This document shows, one piece after another, positions 11,501 to 23,010 of a DNA stretch of 64,000 nt (position 1 is its first letter; the number at the start of each line of letters is the position of its first letter). Origin of the DNA: Cornus controversa (lineage: Eukaryota; Streptophyta; Magnoliopsida; Cornales; Cornaceae). The DNA lies in assembly GCA_026545225.1 (NCBI GenBank), contig CM048852.1:60399146-60463145 (forward strand). Direction: 5' to 3'. A model generated the notes under the pieces. The model saw only the letters and a list, made by a program, of their open reading frames with translations. It was not told the DNA's origin and did no database searches. The position numbers were made by a program, and so were the translations under genes.

Positions 11501-13061
11501 ACCAATCCATCATCTTCCCCATCTCTTTTACAGCACAAGCAAACCCCCAACAATCCTGTTCGTGACAGCAATCTCCAACCACCATTTCCAACCTTCAAAC
11601 TCTATCAAACTATTCCAATAACCACTTTAACGAACTCTTCTTTCACTAATACATCTAATGAAACAAAAATCTCACACTTCCATGACCGAAATCATGAGTT
11701 TCCAAATTTGAATTTCTAGGGTTACACAAACACAATCCATATCCACAACAAATCCACCTCTCAATACATCAAATAAACACAAACAATCTCAATAAAAATA
11801 CCAGAGACACTTAAGTCACTTGCGAAAACAATCAATTTGTCATTACACAACATCTAAGCATGATTTCATAAACTTTATATGTGCGTATATACGTATTTGC
11901 ATAACTTGTTTTTTTCAAGTCCATTACCAAATTTGGTTTCTAAACCCATTCAAATTAATGTGTACAAACGTCCTGTCCTCATACAACATCTCCAGATCTA
12001 TATACATTTATATACTTGTACACCTAATATGTTTCCCTATCGGTGACCCAAATTGGTTTCTAAATCCATTCTATATATATATATATATATACACGTCTTT
12101 TCTTTTTTTCCTAAATTATATATCCGTCCTTTCACCAGGTGCATTTGAGGGAGGAAAGTGAAAAATAAAGCTTAGAGGGCAATCTGGGTATTAAAACACA
12201 TTTTTTGGATGATGTAAGCTCCGGTGGCAGGAGAAAATGTCCAGAAGAGGTCAAAGTGCTCATTATTTCATAAAGTAAGGGGTGCAAGCGTAATTTCTCA
12301 AACCACAGGGGTCCAAGTGTAATAAAGGCAAACCACAAGGGGTCTAAGTGTAAATTACCCATAAATATAAACCAAAAACCAATTTAACTCTTCACTCAAA
12401 AAAATAATCAAATAACAAAATCGCATGTAAATTTAACTTAAAAATACACCAATGATAAAACCTAACATGATCATATAAAAGACTAAATTCTCAACAGGAT
12501 TGAAGAAAAAAAAAACTCAATAGTTTCGAATTCATTACACCAAATACACTCGAAGTAGCCAATTATGAACTTGCAGAAAAAATAGCCAATACTTATTCAT
12601 ATTAAACCTAAAAATCTCATTAGCTGTGCTAATTCATTAAATGCTATAATCCCAGAGATGATTGAACATTAAAGGGAGAAACAATCAATCACCTGAGTGC
12701 CCCATTGTCCTTTGATGCAAGAATCGGCAGAGATCTTGCCGTCTCGACCATACATCAAGGTCTTGAGGCCGTCGATCTCCAGCTCATCGTATACATAGAT
12801 CTTGAGGGAGAGCTGGGACCCGAACCCTCGTTCGGGCCACGAAATGGAGCCTCCGTTATCGAATCGCACGACGTTGTTTTGGGATCTTTGTTGGCCATGG
12901 AAGGAGGAGTAGTTGCAGGATGCGAGTGATGATTGGTCGAAGAGTCTGGTAATGAAGAAGGTAGTCGCGATTAGGGCTAGAGCCCCGATCTGATGTGTTC
13001 GGGTGCACAGAGACAGGTGGTGTTGTCCGAATAGTTTGTTCCTGTTGTTTAAGCTACCCAT
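4099..13061 (-). CDS. Exostosin-family (GT47) glycosyltransferase, complete, 8 exons
   Basis: Minus-strand exons by splice sites and continuous frame: 13061-12693, 10882-10736, 9542-9478, 7584-7515, 5638-5420, 4779-4636, 4545-4410, 4328-4099; 1380 nt, 459 residues. A short cytoplasmic N-terminus and one hydrophobic segment (about 26-41) predict a Golgi type II membrane protein. The exostosin domain starts at KIYVYDE (87-93) and includes the exon 3-4 motif HIFVFPSGAGAH, exon 5 TPEGDRTDKRDTSAFNTWKD, and exon 6-7 CLGPRGESSWTLRFYESFF followed by ECVPVVISD, the usual C-terminal donor-binding region of plant GT47 enzymes. It resembles the Arabidopsis At5g16890-like group (from memory). GT47 enzymes build cell-wall polysaccharides or glycoprotein glycans; donor and acceptor cannot be read here. 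Donors are GT, mostly GTA/GTG. No frameshift or stop was found. Confidence 0.9.
4329..4409 (-). other. 81 nt frame-preserving intron (intron 7) of the GT47 gene
   Basis: GTCTCTC donor and TTCTCAG acceptor flank 81 nt, exactly 27 codons with no stop. Retention would insert 27 residues between YLESIS and DEDIEGM without breaking the protein. Removing it gives the expected family sequence, so splicing is favoured. Confidence 0.7.
6243..7375. mobile_element. PIF/Harbinger-like TIR element inside GT47 intron 4
   Basis: The left end reads GGCTACATTTGGTAGG and the inverted right end GGGCTAGTTTGGTTTG, both followed by GAATG-rich sequence (TGGAATG...CATTCC). Both sides are flanked by CTTA, which contains the TTA target typical of PIF/Harbinger (left 6239-6242, right 7375-7378; the end could be one base off). 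No transposase is visible, so it is non-autonomous, about 1.1 kb. Inside, two similar ~80 bp blocks near 6770-6850 and 6985-7065 each end in TTGTGCGT, suggesting an internal duplication. Confidence 0.65.
8165..8330 (+). repeat. tRNA/SINE-like fragment in GT47 intron 3
   Basis: Contains a B-box-like string GCGAGTTCGAATCTTGAG preceded about 35 bases upstream by GGGTATCAAGCG, then a non-tRNA body. This is the arrangement of tRNA-derived SINEs. No clear poly-A/T tail or target duplication was found, and it does not fold into a convincing tRNA by eye. Confidence 0.35.
8525..8557. repeat. (AT)n microsatellite
   Basis: An uninterrupted AT dinucleotide run of 33 bases in intron 3 of the GT47 gene. 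Confidence 0.95.
9694..9825 (-). repeat. Dispersed repeat fragment ending CCTAGGAAGCATGGA, with (GA)n(TA)n tract
   Basis: On the minus strand the piece starts CCTAGGAAGCATGGATACG and continues with repeated 'GATACG/GATATG' words. The same start and body recur on the plus strand at 19829. Its other end merges into (GA)n (9694-9710) and (TA)n (9712-9727). It lies in intron 2 of the GT47 gene. The family is recognised only by comparing the two copies here. Confidence 0.55.
10388..10597 (+). repeat. SINE-like repeat in GT47 intron 2
   Basis: A 5' part with GGGTAAGAACTACA and, 30 bases on, GGTTACAAGCTCGATTCC resembles tRNA-derived A and B boxes, followed by a GC-richer body (CTCATGCGGCATTGGGGCATG) unlike the AT-rich surroundings. 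This layout suggests a plant SINE. Target duplications were not identified. Confidence 0.45.
11277..12360. mobile_element. Mutator-like (MULE) non-autonomous element in GT47 intron 1
   Basis: Left end AGGTAATTTACACTTAGACC and inverted right end GGGTAATTTACACTTAGACC, continuing as near-identical inverted repeats of about 50 bases. Flanking 9 bp are ATAAATGTA (11268-11276) and ATAAATATA (12361-12369), an 8/9 match and the target length of Mutator elements. No transposase reading frame is seen in its 1084 bp. The interior (11340-11760) is C-rich and repeat-poor, so captured host DNA is possible. A short internal duplication (TTTCTAAACCCATTC versus TTTCTAAATCCATTC) lies at about 11936 and 12056. 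Confidence 0.8.
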
Positions 13062-14355
13062 TCACAGTGACAGTGAGGGGTGACGAAAGAGGAATATCGA
13101 AGATGGTATGGAAGGGAGTGTAACACGCCGTCGTTGGTGAGGGTGAGCCAACTGCCAAGGGCTGTAAACGAGCCGCTCCCAGCTTTTGGGGTGTTCGGGC
13201 TCGGGTCCTCAACTTGAGAGGGCTGTTTTTTTTTTTTTTTGGTAAATAACCCTATATTTCAGAGGGAGGGATTTTGCTTCGATTTTTAGGCAGGAGAAAA
13301 GAGAAACAGAAACTAGATGAGAAAACTGTTACTTACCAACTTTCTTTAAAAGTTCCTTAAGATTATCAACTTTATCAATTCAAACACTATCTAAAACGAC
13401 TTTTGAGCAAGAAAAGTCAAAAATCACTTTTCTAAAGCCAATTCAAATAAGACTAAGAAAGAAAAGGCAACAGAAATTAGGGTATATGGACGAGCTGGGC
13501 ATGGATTTAAGCTTGGAGTTTGGGCTGTTTTATTTTAAAAGAGTATGCAAACTGAACTTGGGTTGAATTATCGAACTTGAACTTACATTTATAAGTTTAT
13601 ATGAAATTTAAATGTGTCTAAACTTATATATATTTATGAGCTTTAAATTAAGTTATTTGACAAGCCGAGTTGCGAGTTGTTTGAGTTCAACTCCTTTAAC
13701 AATTGACTTCAAAAATTATAATTGAGCTGGGCTCACAAACATAAATCAAGCTCTTGTCGAATCGTGTCTGAGCTTGTTTGCGGACGCTAACATCATTTAT
13801 TGGATGTAGTTGTGTGTTGCCTTGGCACATAATTAGTGCATATCATCTCCTAAACAGAAGAAGATGTAGATCCGGGTTGTGGGTTCTCAAAACAAAACTC
13901 TCTGAAAAAATTAAATCCAACCCAACACACATAGAGCGTGGAAACTTAAAGCACAACCACAAGAAACCATTTTCTTTAAAAGAAATAAAGTCAGAACATG
14001 AAAGGACAAAACCCAAGTACACTATTTCCATTTGAAGCCATAATTCTTACATTGTCACAACCTTTAACTGAACACAAGACCTTCGCAATACACTGTTTCA
14101 CCAAGGCGAGTATAAGATGAACTGAGTTTTAGTTGGTATTATGTATGAGTGCACTCAATTGTTCTCATTTTAGATTTAGTTACATTCATCTGGTTTGCTC
14201 ATGATTGAGTAAATACATTGCTTTTCTTTTTTTGACTAAGCAGCAAAGTGTGGTTCGTCATAATGTTGGTGGGAATGAGCTCTTGTCAGAACCCAATGAC
14301 TGCTTCCGCTTATGCTTATGCTTGTGAAAATAGATCAGTGGTGATGCTATGGCCG
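13062..14355. other. GT47 promoter region, hAT-like remnant, and 3' flank of the MYB-CC gene
   Basis: 13062-13150 is the presumed 5' UTR of the GT47 gene. About 13158-13790 contains words typical of degenerate hAT-like plant repeats: GGGCTGTAAACGAGCCG at 13158 and repeated GAGCTGGGC, AACTTGGGTTGAA and GAGCTTG strings from 13490 on. I could not define both ends. 14050-14355 is the likely 3' UTR of the minus-strand MYB-CC gene. Confidence 0.35.
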
Positions 14356-17267
14356 CTAACTTATCTTGGATGGGAATTGGGTATTTCCTGAATCTTCTGT
14401 ATTCAATACTTGTACATCTTCAAGACTGGTTGGTGGATCATCTGGCCATGTGAAATTCGAATTCTGAATATTAGAGTTGCTTTTATTTGTTTGTAGTTGT
14501 TGGTCAAACATCATCTTGAGTTGCCTCCCTTGTTCTTCAATCCTCAATTGCATGTTTCGCTGAGTCTGACCCAAAAGAACACACATGAGTACTTTTATGT
14601 TCTGGCAATAAATTGCAGAAGAAAACTAAAAATAATTTCATAAAATCTGAGTATTTCTAGTTCTGAGAGCTCAAGCCATTTTAGTGGAGGGAAAATGTGG
14701 ATAGTTTGGCAGCTTTGAACTAGTAGAAGAGGAAGATTGATAAAAGGGTATTTGCTAATAGTATTTAAACCATTTTGGCTCTTAAAAGAAACTAGCAGTC
14801 ATAAACCAGGAAGGCTGATTGATATTATTTAGCATCATCATTTAGCTATTGCATTTGTTTTTCTCATTGCTACTCATATGCATTGAACTAAGTTCGGGAT
14901 TAGGTACAGTATGAAAGATCACATAGATGATCACATTTCTCTGAACACAGATCAAGTGGCAGATCTTTGATCCTTTTATGCTTTCATTGTGTTATAGTTG
15001 TATTACAAATAGTTAATAGTATCTCATTGGAGAGTCAAAGCGATACCTCTAATTGCTCGTGAAGACGCCTCTGGACATCTAGCTGCAGTTGAAGTGCCTC
15101 CTTGATTTGCATGCCACTGCTAGACAATTTGAGGAGTTGTTGTCACTTGTCAGATGAAGTGCTAATGTAAGAAGATAGGGTGTGTCAAACATGAAGGGGA
15201 AATAAAAAGAATGCCAATTTTATGAGTTACAAAAAAAAAATTTTGACGGAGGATTTAAAATCACAATCAAGGTCATAGAGCTTTATCACAAAGCTTACGT
15301 TTTTATGCCGATCTGTGCTATATCATTAGAAATGGTCCTTTTATCGGATTTTGCTGCAATAGACAGAGAAAAGAAAAGAGAAAGAATTCAGATCAGAATC
15401 AATCAGTAAATCACCCAATACACTATATAGTTTTGAAAGGTATGGTTAGCACAATTAGTCGACAAAATTGAGCAAATCAAAACGAAGCACTGTATTTCTC
15501 ATCACAATTAATATTTGAACTGAAATATGATTTTCTTATGGTGTTGTATCTGAAAAGTTCCTCTTATCTAAAATATACATATTTGTACAATTTGTTGAAC
15601 ATGCTCTGTATTGGCTTTTACTTCAGTTTTTCATTAAGCAGGGTAGGTGTCATGAGTGTGGGATGCAAGTAACTACCCAAATGGTGCAAGACCATATTAT
15701 TTATGATCTTTTATTCTCTTCTCTAAAAATATATAATCATGTGAAACTCTTACTAAGATTTTACCTACCCTAGTCGAGAACCCAAGAAATGGTCTATAAT
15801 CATGTGAAACTCTTTACAATTCAGAACTCTAAAGCATCAATGTCGACTATACAACCCAAAGTAGAAATGATCAAACTCTTAGCATTCATATAATACGCCA
15901 TATAAACTATTAGCTAAAACTCAGTATAACTATTATTTGTGGTTGCACCTCAACAAGTTCAAGCAGATTAGGATGAAACATAGTATTCTATCTTCAAGAA
16001 CTGTCAAAGCTAATTACAAGGATTTTACCTTCGGCAGATTCTGGCATGTATTTTGCAGTTCGATATTTCTACAAAAACAAATCAAAAAACAAAAGGGTAA
16101 AGAATTGATTCAGATTTCTATAAAGAAAATTGCAATAATGGTTGAAGCAACAAAGCTTTTTATATAGCATTAGTACCTGCAAATGACTTTTCACATGAAA
16201 TATAGTCAATCCATCAGAGTCCATGAGGTTCAGTATTGCTTTCGGTGTAGCATCTACAAGTGAAAGGAGTTATCAATTAATAATGGTATGGTATTTTCTT
16301 TGTACAGATTAAGACCCGTATCAAATTACTTACTCTCAGCACCACCAAGGCAATTCACGCACTCAACAAACCTATCATGAAGATCTTGAGTCCATCTAAT
16401 TCGTGTCTTACTCGAGTTAACAGCTCCGGTAGAAACAGAGTCACCAGAAGCAATAGGAACACTTGCAGAAGGTCTTGCAGGCTGTCTCATCTGTCCAAAT
16501 GAAGTAGCATACATATCACTACAGACCTGCAAAGAATATAACAAGTGTGATGAGAAAAGAAAAGAAAAAAAGTCTCATGATGTGAAGAAACAACACTTGT
16601 CATGATAAGTCTTTAAATAAGAAAGGCTTACTCTAGGATCCTGAATTTGACCAAACTGAATTGAAGGCTGCCTCCTATCTGAATTCTCAAAATTGCCTCG
16701 CAACCTTTTCTTGAGCTGCGAAATGCGTTCGCTCTCAGGATGATCCATATGTGGAATTTTATAGGATCTTCCATAAGAATGGCAGTACTGGTTGGTATAA
16801 AGTTGAGATTTGACAGATGATTGCAGGGAAGTTTGGGATTGAAAGCTGTGATCTACTTGCTCTGGCGAATCAATGTAAAAATCATCCCCGGAAGATTGAT
16901 AAGATGGGATTTGGTGCAGATCATAGTTCTTGGAGACTTGGGGGCTCAAATAGGGATTCCCAACTTGATCATCATATTGTGGAAAGCCCATGTACCTTTC
17001 AGTTGCATAGAAAGCAGAAGCCGGTGATCCAATACGGCTCACAATTGAACTAGATGAGTTAGGAGGCTCAAAGCTTTGCTGTTGTGAACCTCCCTCCTCC
17101 ATTGCCAGTGACGGACTGCAAATTCCCATTTGAGAAGGCTGTTGGGGAGTGGGAGTGGGAGTACCAAAGAACTGGGAAGGTTGGTTAGTGCATTGAAAAC
17201 TATAATCATTCACCAACCCAAGGTTTTGACGAGTTCTTTCTTGGCAACCAATCCTATAGGTGTTCAT
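14356..17267 (-). CDS. MYB-CC (GARP/PHR1-like) transcription factor, complete, 7 exons
   Basis: Minus-strand exons: 17267-16632, 16526-16334, 16253-16177, 16068-16029, 15353-15299, 15116-15047, 14565-14356; 1281 nt, 426 residues. An in-frame TAA sits directly before the ATG. Residues 1-212 are low-complexity Gln/Ser/Pro-rich. The single MYB/GARP DNA-binding domain runs from about 252 (KTRIRWTQDLHDRFVECV, then ATPKAIL and FHVKSHLQKYRTAKYMPES). The coiled-coil MYB-CC domain follows in exons 5-7 with the diagnostic LHEQLE and LRIEEQGRQLKMMF. PHR1-like factors bind GNATATNC sites and steer phosphate-starvation responses; the N-terminus (MNTYRIGCQE) recalls PHL5-type proteins, but the paralogue is uncertain. 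Asn replaces the usual Lys before ATPKAIL, at the exon 2-3 junction. Confidence 0.92.
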
Positions 17268-18414
17268 TTAGAAAATGATCAAAACTGGAAGCCAATTTTA
17301 AGTACACCAAAACAACAACAGCAACTAAGGTGAGGTCTGTTCAAATTCAATTCACTCCACAAATAAGGAAATAACAACCAGAACTGTATCAAAGTTCATA
17401 CTGCTTTTTATTGCATTCCTTAGAAAGTAGGAACGCGCAAACTACGCGTGGAATGGAATCAGATAAAAAGGAAGAAACTGATGAGATAGATAAGCAACAA
17501 AAAGATATATGTTGAAATTCAATTTCGGTCACAAAATTCCTTCCTATATATATGCTCCAAAACTTCATATATAAGATGCATCAATATATATACATGTCCA
17601 CAATATACCCTATGCATGACTTTCACTTATTCCTCATCTGGATAGATGTGGCCAATGGTCTTTTGACAAAACCAATGTCCAAAAATCATTTAGAAAAAGA
17701 CAAATCTTTCATAGATAAACTAGTTTAATAAAATTTTGTCTTCTCTGTAAACATAAGCTTCAACAGCTATGCTGTGACTAATAACCCCCCACGTAGCCCC
17801 ACAAAGGAGAGAGAGAGAGAGAGAGAGAATTAATATCATCAGATAAATGGAGAATATAGTTATGAGCATATGTAGCTAAATAATTCATGTGTGTGTGTGT
17901 GTGAGGGAGAGAGAGAGAGAGAATAAAGAAAACTCAAATGACTGGGTAATGAGGTCTAGTAATTTAACAGTGATACCTGAAGTTTGAGTTTTGTTTCATC
18001 AGAAAAATGGAGATCGAATATAGTATAGTTATGAGCATATGTACTTAATAATTCATGTGTGTGTGAGATACTGGCATATATTCAGCATCCAAACAGATCT
18101 TCATTTATTCCTTGTATTGATATGGATGAAAATCACTTTAGCCACTATAAATTAATAATAAACTACTAGTAGTAATTAACACACTAAATATGTCATTCTT
18201 CCCCCAAGTTGCATCTACCAAAGTGGGTATCGGGAAAGTATTTCCATACACGTTTATGGGAGTTTAAATTGGTCTGAAAACCAACCAGATTTGAAATCCT
18301 TAAGATTCCAAAAACGTGTCCAAAAAAGAAATGAAATGGAAAGGACCAATTCCATTTTCAATGGGAGACATGGAAATTAATTAATCAGCTCTCAAAACAT
18401 TGTGGGTGGTTAAA

Positions 18415-18454
<40 letters not shown>

Positions 18455-19828
18455 ATACAAAGAAGATTATCATTAGTTGATCTTGTGCATGCATAGAATG
18501 TCACAATCACATGATGTTGCTGGAATCGAATGCATTTGGTATAGAAAAATATGGAGACTGAAAGCTTCATTTCTTTGTAGATTTCATTATCTGATGGTAA
18601 CAAGAGAATAATTAGGTGGCTTTTGGGTCCCTCCACACCAGTCAAAAAGTATATCTACTTTTGATTTGATCTTCAATCAAGTCATTGCTTTCAACACCCA
18701 ATGTTCAGTCTAGAATTTTGGAGACATCACAAATGTGTATGCATGGACGACACGTTTGTGGTTGTAGAGATTCTGAGACACAGTCACTGTAGCGGAACAC
18801 AACACCAATTACAAGGACTTGGAAGGAAATCCAATCCCAAGGACTACTATTTTATTTTTTATTTTTGTGCAAGGTCTTAATATATATATATATACACAAC
18901 TAATAGTAACAAATTCTGTTTTTCTCTTTTTTGTGTATGACAACAAAAAGTATATATGCCATTGCCGTTTTATATACATTGCAGTTATCGGTTCATAAGT
19001 TAGGCATGGTCCACTCTATAAGGATGACAATTTTATTATAGGATGAAAAATTAGTTATTGTTAGTTTTGTTCTTCTAATGTGAAATACACTAAGCTATTA
19101 TTTATCAAGGTTGTTATATTAAATCATTCTATGATTAATTAAATTATTCATGCAAAATCTGAGCTTTTCTAGCCTGTACTGAGCCAAATCACAAAAACAC
19201 AAAACCTCTTTTAGAAGTTAACGGACAAAATAAGTTTGAAATCTCCATTATAAACCTACCCAAATATCTCCATTTATACATTTAGTTAGGTGTATCACAA
19301 TTGGCAGCTTGTACTATGAGTACAAAGAATGATGTTATGGTAAAGCTTCTGTATTTGAAAATTACATATAGAATACAGCATATATATTAAGGTCTGCCGG
19401 CCTTTTTCTTCACCAAGAAAAAATAAATGTGACAGGTATCATACTTAATTATTTTTATTTTTTATTTGGATAATCTAGTACATTAATAATACGAATCATG
19501 TTTTTCAATACATTCGATCATTCCAATGCCGTCAACAATTGCAGCACTTAAATAAAGACATCTTTTTATTGGGACATTTCCAGCAAAACTGTCTGTCCCT
19601 TGCGCTGCTCTAAGGACAGATTCATTCCAACAGTGTCCTGCCCAATTTGTGTTTTTTAATGAAAGACTGGTCACTTAGGGGAATACAGGGATTGTCAAAT
19701 TCAAACCTTCTTTCTACCAATTAAATAATTAAAAATTGTTTTTTTGGTTGGTAAGATTATAGTTTAAATATAAACCTTTTTTTTCCCCTCGGGAAAGAGG
19801 TTAAAGAAAAACTTTTACACTCTTAGCC
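17268..19828. other. Upstream region of the MYB-CC gene, microsatellite-rich
   Basis: Probable 5' UTR and promoter of the minus-strand MYB-CC gene, then AT-rich intergenic DNA. It holds (GA)n runs at 17809-17828 and 17905-17921, a (GT)n run at 17889-17902, and two similar ~50 bp blocks with 'TTATGAGCATATGTA' near 17860 and 18030. 19483-19674 is open on the minus strand for 63 codons but matches nothing I know. Confidence 0.4.
18418..18452. repeat. (AT)n microsatellite
   Basis: A 35-base uninterrupted AT run upstream of the MYB-CC gene. Confidence 0.95.
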
Positions 19829-20215
19829 CCTAGGAAGCATGGACGCATATGCGGAACACATGTATGACACGATATGGACATAACAATACAAAAAAATTTA
19901 AAAAAAGAACACGAATACGGCTATAAAATAATAATATAATATATTAATATATATTAATTATTCAATAAAAAAATTACATTACAGAAATACTTCAATTCAT
20001 TAACAATCAATTAAGAACCAAACAAAATTTTAAACAAAAATAGACAATTAGATTAAAAAATCAATCTTATTTAACTCTTCTACTTATATTTACTTTAGAT
20101 TTTTAATCATAACTTAGTCTTATATAATTTTTTTTTCAAATACTTGAATATACATCACTGTTACAAAGTGTCCGAGAAGTATTATAAAAAGAAAAATATT
20201 GAAGTGTCCCACACG
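19829..20215 (+). repeat. Dispersed repeat starting CCTAGGAAGCATGGA
   Basis: Begins CCTAGGAAGCATGGACGC, followed by 'GATATGGACATAACAATACAA' type words, an AT-rich middle and GTGTCCGAGAAGTATTAT near the right end. The first ~100 bases match, in inverse orientation, the fragment at 9730-9825, so this is an interspersed family. The exact right end and target duplication are not resolved. Confidence 0.5.
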
Positions 20216-20801
20216 GATGCAACACCCCCAATGAAGTGTTCATTCTTTATAGCTTAGCCCCAATGAGGTCTTCGTTTCGACTCCTATCCAGGACTTGTGT
20301 ACATTTTCAAAGAGGTGGGTAAATATTTTAACATTTTGTGAGAGTAATCAGTAAATTAAATGAATTATGTGTGCAAATAGAGAATTAAAAATATTCTTGT
20401 AATTTTGACACACTAATGTGAAGCATAACAACTTTGAGTTAGTGAGATAGAATTTGTCATTTCTTTACACTTTCCATGAATCTTCTTGTGGGCAAATGGG
20501 TCCTCAATCCCAATTGTTTCTCATCCTACAAAAAGAAGATAGAAGAAAACTTGGAATTGTACATTGCCAATTCCAAAAAATGCTAAGAGAATTGGATGCT
20601 ATCTCCAAAATTCTTAACAATTCTAAATTTCGAATCAGAGAAATGCTTTCTTTTGTATTAAAAATTTCAATTAAATCTCCACAAATGGAATATTTAAGGA
20701 AAGAGAGAAGCCTACTTGATCGATCCATAATTCATCAAATTTCTTATTTCTGTAAGCGCATAATAGCCAACGTCTCATAGCGGGACCGTACATATTTCTT
20801 C

Positions 20802-20832
<31 letters not shown>

Positions 20833-21195
20833 GATAATCCAAGCATGTGGCTTTGCCAATTTGCAGGCAATTCCACACCACCAATGTCATAACCTTACAC
20901 CTTCAAAATTATGAGCTGAATTCAATTATATATTTTATTCCCATTGTCTTATCCAGAATGATGAGGATCACTATCTTCGTTGATTTATGAGAAATGCCAC
21001 CATGGTTTCACATCCTCTAAAAATTGAAATTTTGAACATGGGATCAGCTTTTTTGGTATTACAGAAATGTGTTTTGTGTCTTCACTTTTAATAAACTTCT
21101 GAGATATAATACATGGCTTAACTTTTCTCTCTATTTTCAATATTATTCATGTAAAATTTTCTTCTATGTTCAACTTCTTGTATTTTTTTTAACTA
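20216..21195. other. Intergenic, with one unrecognised reading frame
   Basis: 20454-20780 (+) is open for 108 codons but shows no family motif, splice context or upstream signals that I can trust. A (TA)n run lies at 20803-20824. Otherwise AT-rich. Confidence 0.3.
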
Positions 21196-21198
21196 TTA

Positions 21199-21974
21199 GT
21201 GTCTGTTTGGGGGAGTCTCCTGAAGTTTCAAAAAGTCATTCCAAACATCAGAAGTTCTTTTTAAAAAAAAATATGACGTTTGGTTACACATATGTAAAGT
21301 CTTCTTCGAAGAAGCCAGTGGTCAAGAACCCATTTCAAGAAGCCCATTTCAGATAAGTAAAAAAATGTTGATTTTAGAACCTCCTTTTAGAAAGTCAAAT
21401 TTTATTTTGAAATAAATTTGTTATTTTACTAATTTGTCCATATATTTTTTATATATTAACAAGATTGTGTTATATTCTCTTTTGGTCCCTCGTTCCTCCA
21501 CTGCCACCTCTACTGCCGCCTTCCTCCACCACCACCACTGCCACTGCCACCACCTCTCCCATCACTATCGTCATCGCTACTTTCCACCACCATCGTTGTG
21601 GCAGCCACCACCACTATTGCCACCACCATTGTTGTCACCGCCTTCCACCACCACCACTATCACCGCCACCACCGCCACCACAACCACTACCACTTCCACC
21701 TCCACTATCGCCTCTCACCACTGCCACCACCACGACCTCCACCAGGACCACTACCTTCGCCGCCGCCGCCACAATTTTTTTCCTTTGTCTACTTCGCGTT
21801 TTCTAAAGATTGTAATTATTGTTAAGGATAAACTATAATATTGTCAAGAAAAAAATAATTTAAAAGTTAAAGTATATTTAAAAATTGCACTAACTAAACG
21901 TCTTTTTTTTCCTAAATTCTTTTTACGAAGACCTTATTAATAAAGTCCTTTTGAAAGCTCCCCAAAACGGGGCC
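21199..21974. mobile_element. PIF/Harbinger-like element with CCA-rich triplet core
   Basis: Left end GTGTCTGTTTGGGGGAG and inverted right end GGCCCCGTTTTGGGGAG, flanked on both sides by TTA (21196-21198 and 21975-21977), the PIF/Harbinger target. Inside the left end there is a second shared word, AGTTTCAAAAAGTC versus AGCTTTCAAAAGGACT. The 776 bp element has no transposase, but about 21495-21775 is almost wholly CCA/CCG/CTC triplets, long enough to give spurious His/Thr/Pro-rich reading frames in all three plus frames. Confidence 0.7.
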
Positions 21975-21977
21975 TTA

Positions 21978-23010
21978 CATTCTCTCATTCTAAGATTGCA
22001 AATCTAGAACAAGAAAAAATCATTTTAACAATATAAACCTATTTGGTAGCATTTTCATTTTTTATTATTTTCATTTGCTATTCTCATTTACCATACTCGT
22101 TTTCTGCATTTTTTAGAAGAAAAAGAAATCTTTTTCTTTTCTAATAGATTTCAGTTTTATTTTCTAGAAAAGGGCCAGTTTTTAAATTTTATCACTAAAT
22201 GTTTTTTGTTAATTTTTCTCTGGTATACCGTTTATATTCCTAATATATTACATTTTTCTCATCCACTACCAAATGTCCCATAAATTTGATGTTAAAGGCA
22301 GGACAACCTGAAATATATGTGCCAATTAATGACTTACAAGCCCAGTGACTAAAAGTTAATTTCAATCATCAACCTTTTTTTTGTGGAAAAATCATCCAAG
22401 CGTGTTCCATGAAAATTCATCCAAAACTCTCAAATTACAATTCCATGAAAATTCACAAGTTGAACACACCTTAATGCCATATTATATAAGGAATTTTACA
22501 AGTACAGTATGTACAAATAGTACTGTTCCCAAACTAACCTCGCTGAGGTATTTACAACTATGGGAAAAATCAGGATTTTTTTGCATCTTAAATTGTTGTT
22601 CTGGTCGTATTAGATGTTACATTTTTATCATAATAAAGTTAAAAACGAAGGTGAATACAAAAATAAAAGTTAAACAAAAATGAATAGGAACCCGGTGGAA
22701 TGGAGTAAGCCACAAAACTCATCTGGAATGAAATAATTAAAGAATTTTAAAAAATTACATTTAAAAAAAGACATTATGTATAATAGAAAAGAATAAAAAA
22801 AAATAAATCATTTAGCGAACTCCATTCACATGGAACAAAGACAAGGATGATGAATAGGAAGCGATAACAATAAGTGCACCATAGAAGAAATATTTACATG
22901 AATAATTTTTCTTGTATTAGAATAAGACAACAGTAAGATTAACTCAATTGTATTTTTGTAGTGAGTATCGTGATGTGACTGAAAGCCTCTCTAGCCAGCC
23001 CACCTAGTTC
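21978..23010. other. Intergenic, nothing recognised
   Basis: AT-rich sequence with no exon, RNA gene or transposon end identified. A 100-codon open frame at 22381-22683 looks incidental. Confidence 0.4.

Noticed and set aside
13158-13790. A complete hAT element next to the GT47 promoter
   Set aside because: Typical hAT words are present but no matching ends or 8 bp duplication could be defined; kept only as a remnant note.
19483-19674. 63-codon minus-strand open frame
   Set aside because: No known motif, no splice or promoter context; too short to support as a gene.
21434-21838. Several overlapping His/Thr/Pro-rich plus-strand open frames
   Set aside because: They are translations of a CCA-type triplet tract inside a PIF-like element; all three frames stay open for compositional reasons.
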